Shown: piece after piece, positions 59,326-64,000 of the stretch | Layout: the number at the start of each line of letters is the position of its first letter | Numbering within the stretch: the first letter of the stretch is position 1 | From: Deltaproteobacteria bacterium | GTDB lineage: Bacteria; Myxococcota_A; UBA9160; UBA4427 | DNA length: 64,000 nucleotides | NCBI GenBank assembly: GCA_029261835.1 | Contig: JAJDAO010000069.1 | Coordinates: 124,001-188,000 of the forward strand | Direction: 5' to 3' | Notes under the pieces: generated by a model | What the model was told of the DNA's origin: nothing | Seen by the model: the letters and a program-made list of their open reading frames with translations, nothing else | The model's database searches: none | Position numbers and translations under genes: made by a program

Positions 59326-60519
59326 TCAGGCAAAGTACTCGAATACTGTGTCTGCCAGAAGCCGGCCGCGCTGTGTCAGTCGCATATCCCCCTCGGGGCT
59401 TTCGATCAGCAGCCCACGCGAGGCCAGCAGCTCGATCGCCGACGCGAAGTAATGCCGTGGCGCCGCCCCGAACTCCGCTGCAAAGGCCTCGGCCGACAGA
59501 CCCACGCGGCGGCGCAGCGCGAGAAAGACCGCCTCGGCCCGCGCCTGTGCAGCGTCGGGCACATCCACCGCCTCCGCCACCGGCTCGCCCGCCTCGACGC
59601 GCGCCAGGTAGGCGGCCAGTAACCGCGGGTTGGCCGGGCGAGCCCCGTAGGGCCGTGCCTCGCTGGGCGGATCACTCGAGTGTGCCCCGGTGCCAAGCGC
59701 GAGCACCGGCGAGCGCGTCCAATAACGGCTGTTGTGAACGGACTCGAAGCCGGGCCGGGCGAAATTGGTCAGCTCGTATTGCTCGAAGCCGTCTGCGGTC
59801 AAGCGACTCTGAATAGTGTCGAGCAGATCCGCCGCCCGATCCGCTGGATAGCGCCGAATTCGGCCGCGCTCCGCCGCGCGCCCAAACGGCGTCTGTGGCT
59901 CGAGCGTCAGCTCATAGGTTGAGACATGCTCGGGCGCCAGCGCCGAGATCTCGTCGAGATCCTGCGCCAGCATGGCGGGCGTCTGGTGCAACGCTGCAAA
60001 GATCAGATCGAGCGAGAGATTCTCGAACCCCGCCCGCCGCGCCGCCGCCCACGTGCGGTGGCTCTCCTCGGCGCGATGGGCCCGACCAAGCGCTTTGAGG
60101 AGCGAATCATCGAACGACTGCACGCCGAGCGACAGCCGATTGACCCCCGCCTCGCTCCGAAAAGCGGGCAGCCGCTCGCGCTCGAGCGTGCTCGGATTGA
60201 CCTCCAGCGTGATCTCGACGCCGCCGGGCGCAGGCGGGAAGAGAGCGCCAACGGCCTCGCGCAGCCGTGCCAGCGACTCGGCTTGCAGGAGCGACGGCGT
60301 GCCGCCGCCGAAGTAGAGGCTCACCAGCCGGCGACCGGCGAAGATGGGCGCGCGGCGCTCGAGCTCGGCCAGCAGCGCGGTCAGATAGCGCTCCTCCTCG
60401 CTCGCCTCCAGGCATCGCGCCGCCACCACGGCAAAATCGCAGTACGGGCAGACGCGCCGACAGAACGGAACGTGGAGATAGACGCCGACCGTGTCGGAAT
60501 CGGGCTGCGGATCTGGCAT
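59326..60519 (-). CDS. hemW: Heme chaperone HemW (radical SAM)
   Basis: A 397-residue HemW-type protein. The radical SAM cluster motif is VPFCRRVCPYCDFAV (three Cys), followed by LYFGGGTPSLLQ and VEITLEVNPSTL, then LSLGVQSFDDSLLKALGRAH; the C-terminal HemN-type domain holds QYELTNFARPGFESVHNSRYW. Unlike HemN (CxxxCxxCxC) the motif lacks the fourth Cys (CDF), the HemW signature, so it is a heme chaperone rather than an oxidase. It lies upstream of hrcA as in Bacillus. Confidence 0.92.
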   Translation of the reverse strand: MPDPQPDSDTVGVYLHVPFCRRVCPYCDFAVVAARCLEASEEERYLTALLAELERRAPIFAGRRLVSLYFGGGTPSLLQAESLARLREAVGALFPPAPGGVEITLEVNPSTLERERLPAFRSEAGVNRLSLGVQSFDDSLLKALGRAHRAEESHRTWAAARRAGFENLSLDLIFAALHQTPAMLAQDLDEISALAPEHVSTYELTLEPQTPFGRAAERGRIRRYPADRAADLLDTIQSRLTADGFEQYELTNFARPGFESVHNSRYWTRSPVLALGTGAHSSDPPSEARPYGARPANPRLLAAYLARVEAGEPVAEAVDVPDAAQARAEAVFLALRRRVGLSAEAFAAEFGAAPRHYFASAIELLASRGLLIESPEGDMRLTQRGRLLADTVFEYFA

Positions 60520-60588
60520 CGCGTGAGATTACAGGAGGCGGCGCATCTGTGGGCGTCCGTTGGCGGGCTCGGTTAAGCTTCGGCCCCC

Positions 60589-63213
60589 TTGCCGAGCTCC
60601 GAGATTCATCACGAACGCCTGCCCAACGGCCTCACGCTATTGCTGCGCGAGAGCCACGTCTCGCGGGTCGCGAACATTCAGATCTGGGCACACGTCGGTT
60701 CGGCGGACGAACGTCCCGGCGAGGAGGGCTTGGCCCACTTCCACGAGCACATGCTGTTCAAGGGCACTGAGCGACGGGGCGTCGGGCAGGTGGCGGGCGA
60801 GATCGAGGGCGTGGGCGGACGCATCAATGCCTATACGTCGTTCGATGTCACCGTCTACTACGCCACGCTGCCCATCGAAGCTCTCGAGACCGGGCTCGAC
60901 GTGCTGGCCGACGCCGTGCGCGGCTCGCTCTTCGAGGCGCAGGAGGTGCAGCGCGAACGCGAGGTGGTGCTCGAGGAGATCCGGCGCTCGCACGACGCGC
61001 CCGGGCACGTGCTGAGCGATCTCAGCTTCCGCGAGGCATACCGGGTACACCCGTACCGCGCTCCCATTCTCGGCTCGGAGCAGAGCGTTGCCAGCTTCGA
61101 GCGCGACAAGGTGCTGCGCTTCTTCGAGCGCTGGTACACGCCCGGCAATCTCAGCGTGATCGCAGCGGGTGATTTCGAGAGCCAGGCGCTGGCCGAACGC
61201 ATCAGCGAAGCCTTCGGCGACGCCCGGGCGGGCGGCATCGAACGCGCGCGACCCGCCGAGCCGTGTCACGATACGACACACGCAAGCGTACTTCGAAACC
61301 CCTTCGAAGCACAGCGGATCGAGCTCTGCTGGCCCGCGCCGCGCTTTCGCGACGAAGCGGCGACACATCTCGACCTGCTGTCGTTCCTGCTGGGCGAGTG
61401 CGAATCGAGTCGTCTGGTGCAGCGGCTGCGCGAGAGCGAGGGGCTAGCCGACCGCGTCGACTCCTCTTCCTTCACGCCGCTCGACCGAGGCCTCTTCTCT
61501 GTCGGGCTCGAGTCGGACGAGAAGCGCTCGCGGGCGGCCGTCGAGGCCGCGGTGGAAGAGGTCGAGCGCCTGCGCCGCGAGCCCGTCACGAGCGAGGAGC
61601 TCGAACGGGCGCGCAGAAACTTCCTCGCCAGCGAGCATTTCGAGCGAGAGAGCGTCTCGGGCCTGGCGAGCAAGTTGGGAAGCTTCGAGGTGCTCGGCGG
61701 CGATTGGCGTAGCGAGGAGAAATACTTCGAGACGCTGCGCAACGCGACGCCGGACGACCTACTGCGCGCGGCGCGCGAGTACCTCTCGCCCGAGCAGCTC
61801 AGCGCGGCCGCGCTGATCCCGGACAAGCCGAGCGAGACGCTCGATGAGCGAGCGATACTCACAGCGGTGTCGCACGGTATCGAGCGATCCCGCCGGCGCT
61901 TTCGCGCCGCCAAGCCGAGCGCTCGGCCGCCGCGCACGCGCTTGCCGAACGCGGCGGCCCGCCTGCCGGCGCCGGCCTCGGCGAATGGCGAGATCCACAG
62001 CTACCCGCTCCAAGGCGGTGGCGAACTGCACGTCAAAGCCCGGCGCGAGATCCCGGTCGTGGCCGCCCGGGCGGCCTTTCGCGGCGGTCTGCTGGCGGAG
62101 GACCGCGAGCGGGCGGGGCTCGGCAGCTTCCTCGCCTCGATGTGGACGCGCGGCACTCGAAGTCGCTCGGCGGCCGACTTCGCACGTGCGGTGGAGGACC
62201 TCGCCGCCGAGATCGGCGGCTTCTCCGGCCGCAGCAGCCTCGGGCTCACGCTCGACGTCACGAGCGACAACCTCCTGCCAGCCCTCGACCTGTTTGCGGA
62301 GGTGATGCTCGAGCCGGGCTTCGACGGGCAGGAGTTCGAGCGCGAGCAGAGAGAGACACTGGCCGCGATCGACCGCCGCGAGGATCAGCTCGCGCAGCGC
62401 TCCTTCATGCTCTTCGCCGAGACGGAGTTCGTGCACCACCCGTACCGGCTACCCCTGCTCGGCGAGCGGCCCAGCGTGGAGCACTTCGACGCCGAGGGGG
62501 TGCGCGCCCACCACGACCGGCTGATCCAGGCGCCGAATCTGGTGATGGCGGTGGCGGGAGACGTCGACCCGGACACGGTCGCGCAGGCAATCTCCGAACG
62601 GCTGGCGGACCTGCCGGCCGGCCCCTTCGAACCACTGGCATACACACCCGAGCCACCCTCGGGCGAGATCCGCGAGGCCTGCTATCGCAAGGACCGCGCA
62701 CAGGCCCACATGGTGATCGGCTTTCGGGGTGTCAGCGTGGACGACCCGGATCGCCACGCGCTGGAACTGATCTCGCAGCTTCTCGCGGGCCAGGCCGGGC
62801 GGCTCTTTCTCGAGCTGCGCGACCGCCGCAGCCTGGCGTACTCCGTGAGTGCGATGAACATCGAAGGTGCCGAGCCCGGCTTCTTCGCCGTCTACATCGC
62901 CACCGCGCCCGACAAGGTCGACGATGCGCGAAGGGGCATCCTCGAAGAGCTCGAGCGGCTGCTGCACGAGCCTCCGGACGAGCAGGAACTGGCCCGCACA
63001 CGGCGCAACCTGCTCGGCAATTTCGTAATCGACCAGCAGCGCAACACCGCCATCGCCGCCCAGATGGCGCTCGACGGCCTCTACGGCCTCGGCCCCGACG
63101 CGCACCTGCGCTACCCGGACGAGATCGCGGCTGTGACACGCGAAGACGTGCTGCGAGTGGCGCGCCGCATCCTGCGGCTCGACGCCTACACGCTGGCGCT
63201 CGTGCGGCCCTGA
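60589..63213 (+). CDS. M16-family zinc peptidase, double length
   Basis: An 874-residue insulinase-like protease. The zinc motif HxxEH is in GLAHFHEHMLFKGTERR (about residue 47) with the downstream Glu in EREVVLEEIRRS. A second M16 half starts near residue 470 (LHVKARREIPVVAARAAFRGGLLAEDRERAGLG) without HxxEH, as in pitrilysin-type fusions: first half active, second half structural. No signal peptide is seen, so it is likely cytoplasmic. TTG at 60589 is the start. It is divergent from hemW. Confidence 0.9.
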   Translation: MPSSEIHHERLPNGLTLLLRESHVSRVANIQIWAHVGSADERPGEEGLAHFHEHMLFKGTERRGVGQVAGEIEGVGGRINAYTSFDVTVYYATLPIEALETGLDVLADAVRGSLFEAQEVQREREVVLEEIRRSHDAPGHVLSDLSFREAYRVHPYRAPILGSEQSVASFERDKVLRFFERWYTPGNLSVIAAGDFESQALAERISEAFGDARAGGIERARPAEPCHDTTHASVLRNPFEAQRIELCWPAPRFRDEAATHLDLLSFLLGECESSRLVQRLRESEGLADRVDSSSFTPLDRGLFSVGLESDEKRSRAAVEAAVEEVERLRREPVTSEELERARRNFLASEHFERESVSGLASKLGSFEVLGGDWRSEEKYFETLRNATPDDLLRAAREYLSPEQLSAAALIPDKPSETLDERAILTAVSHGIERSRRRFRAAKPSARPPRTRLPNAAARLPAPASANGEIHSYPLQGGGELHVKARREIPVVAARAAFRGGLLAEDRERAGLGSFLASMWTRGTRSRSAADFARAVEDLAAEIGGFSGRSSLGLTLDVTSDNLLPALDLFAEVMLEPGFDGQEFEREQRETLAAIDRREDQLAQRSFMLFAETEFVHHPYRLPLLGERPSVEHFDAEGVRAHHDRLIQAPNLVMAVAGDVDPDTVAQAISERLADLPAGPFEPLAYTPEPPSGEIREACYRKDRAQAHMVIGFRGVSVDDPDRHALELISQLLAGQAGRLFLELRDRRSLAYSVSAMNIEGAEPGFFAVYIATAPDKVDDARRGILEELERLLHEPPDEQELARTRRNLLGNFVIDQQRNTAIAAQMALDGLYGLGPDAHLRYPDEIAAVTREDVLRVARRILRLDAYTLALVRP

Positions 63214-63240
63214 GCTCCTGAGCGGCCCGTTGAAGCTATC

Positions 63241-63999
63241 TCACGGCCCCAGCGCTCCGCCGTCGGTACGCGGATCGCTGCCGCCCATGTGAAAGCCGGT
63301 CGCGGGATCGATCACGATCGCCTCGGCAGCGGACCAATGGCGCTGCTCGACCTCGACCACATGGCCGCGCGCGCGCAGCGCCTCGACCACATCGCGCGCT
63401 GTCTCCGGCTCGACGCGCAGCGTATCGGGCAGCCACTGGTGATGAAAGCGCGGCACGGAGACTGCCTGCTGCACGTCCATGCCGTAGTCGAGCACGTTCA
63501 TGATGCTGAGCAGCACCGTGCTGATGATGCGCGGGCCGCCCGGGCTACCGGTCACCATGAAGGGCCTGCCCTCCTTGACGAGAATGGTCGGTGTCATGCT
63601 CGAGAGCGGTCGCTTCCCCGGCGCAATCGCGTTGGCGCCGCGCGTATCCACGAGCCCGTAGACATTGGGTGTATCCGGCGCCAGCGCGAAGTCGTCCATC
63701 TCGTTATTGAGCAAGATGCCGGTCCCCGGCACCGTGATGCCCGAGCCGTAGCTCGTGTTGATCGTCATCGTGATCGCCACGGCTCCGCCCGCTGCGTCCG
63801 TAACCGACAGATGTGTCGTCCCCGCATCGTCGAGGCCGTTTCCGGGCGCCTTCACCTCACTCGCGCGAGCCAGATCGATGCGGGCGCGCTGCTCCGCGGC
63901 GTACGACTTCGAAATCAGCCGCTCGACCGGAACGTCAACGAAGTCCGCGTCACCCATATAGGCCGCACGATCCGCGAAAGCGAGCTTCATCACCTCGGT
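63241..63999 (-). CDS. ggt: Gamma-glutamyltransferase, C-terminal part (partial, right edge)
   Basis: About 253 residues, open to the right edge. The autoprocessing Thr that becomes the small-subunit nucleophile is in DDAGTTHLSVTDAAGGAVA, followed by the small-subunit fold (SGITVPGTGILLNNEMDDFA, RPLSSMTPTILVKEGRPFMVTGSPGGPRIIS). The remaining N-terminal half lies outside the window. The family cleaves glutathione and transfers gamma-glutamyl groups, usually in the periplasm. Confidence 0.92.
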   Translation of the reverse strand, partial: TEVMKLAFADRAAYMGDADFVDVPVERLISKSYAAEQRARIDLARASEVKAPGNGLDDAGTTHLSVTDAAGGAVAITMTINTSYGSGITVPGTGILLNNEMDDFALAPDTPNVYGLVDTRGANAIAPGKRPLSSMTPTILVKEGRPFMVTGSPGGPRIISTVLLSIMNVLDYGMDVQQAVSVPRFHHQWLPDTLRVEPETARDVVEALRARGHVVEVEQRHWSAAEAIVIDPATGFHMGGSDPRTDGGALGP

Positions 64000-64000
64000 G

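Overview
This 64 kb window is gene-dense, about 65% G+C by eye, and comes from the chromosome of a Gram-negative bacterium. Gram-negative: LpxD (lipid A), an LpoA-like outer-membrane lipoprotein, and Lon/DnaK/GroE housekeeping genes. The gene content (a hemX/ccsA-hemA-hemC-cobA/hemD-hemB operon, HrcA-type heat-shock control, a LexA repressor, a Rhodopirellula-type ECF sigma factor, a REC-PilZ protein) fits the old Deltaproteobacteria, for example Myxococcota or Desulfobacterota-like lineages; this placement is inference from gene order and style only. GTG and TTG starts are common, often with strong Shine-Dalgarno (SD) sequences, and many operon members overlap by 4 bp. I see no rRNA, tRNA, CRISPR array, prophage or insertion sequence.

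Layout. 0-4.2 kb: end of a membrane-protein gene, a NYN/OST-HTH putative RNase, an SDR oxidoreductase, two tail-to-tail ECF sigma factors and a SHOCT membrane protein. 4.2-14.6 kb: polA, acyl carrier protein, a TetR regulator, cysK, then lpxD-rnhB-truD with overlapping ends, a tandem UspA protein and a CBS-pair protein. 14.7-17.1 kb: a polytopic membrane protein with a pseudopilin-like tail and a luciferase-like monooxygenase. 17.1-23.0 kb (minus strand): tetrapyrrole operon hemX/ccsA-hemA-hemC-cobA/hemD-hemB-DUF4177-like, every junction but the last overlapping. 23.1-27.2 kb: an overlapping pair of a deoxyhypusine-synthase-like protein and a macrodomain, thioredoxin, a HAD phosphatase and a DRE-TIM aldolase.

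27.4-33.0 kb (minus): the rod-shape cluster mreB-mreC-mreD-mrdA(PBP2)-rodA. 33.4-36.5 kb: a PpiD/SurA-like periplasmic isomerase facing a folE operon with two 6-pyruvoyl-tetrahydropterin synthase paralogs, one of which has lost its key residues. 36.5-41 kb: lexA divergent from groES-groEL, with a readable promoter and a diverged CIRCE-like palindrome over the start site, then a degenerate receiver-PilZ protein. 41-43.8 kb: an esterase and larC-larB (nickel-pincer cofactor).

43.8-60.5 kb (minus): a long run that reads, in transcription order, hemW-hrcA-grpE-dnaK-dnaJ-LpoA-like lipoprotein-lon-thiL-mcp-cheW-cheY-cheA-cheC. The chemotaxis part has no cheR or cheB in the window, and cheA is split by a run of ten A residues exactly at the junction of its phosphotransfer domain and its kinase core; a one-base slip restores one full-length CheA. 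60.6-64 kb: a double-length M16 peptidase and the C-terminal part of a gamma-glutamyltransferase running off the right edge.

Most interesting points: the A10 tract in cheA (45707-45716), the CIRCE-like operator at groESL (37311-37337), the active-site-less PTPS paralog (35966-36451), the DHS-like/macrodomain pair (23153-24720), the degenerate receiver in the PilZ protein, and the GVG-for-GRG change in RNase HII.
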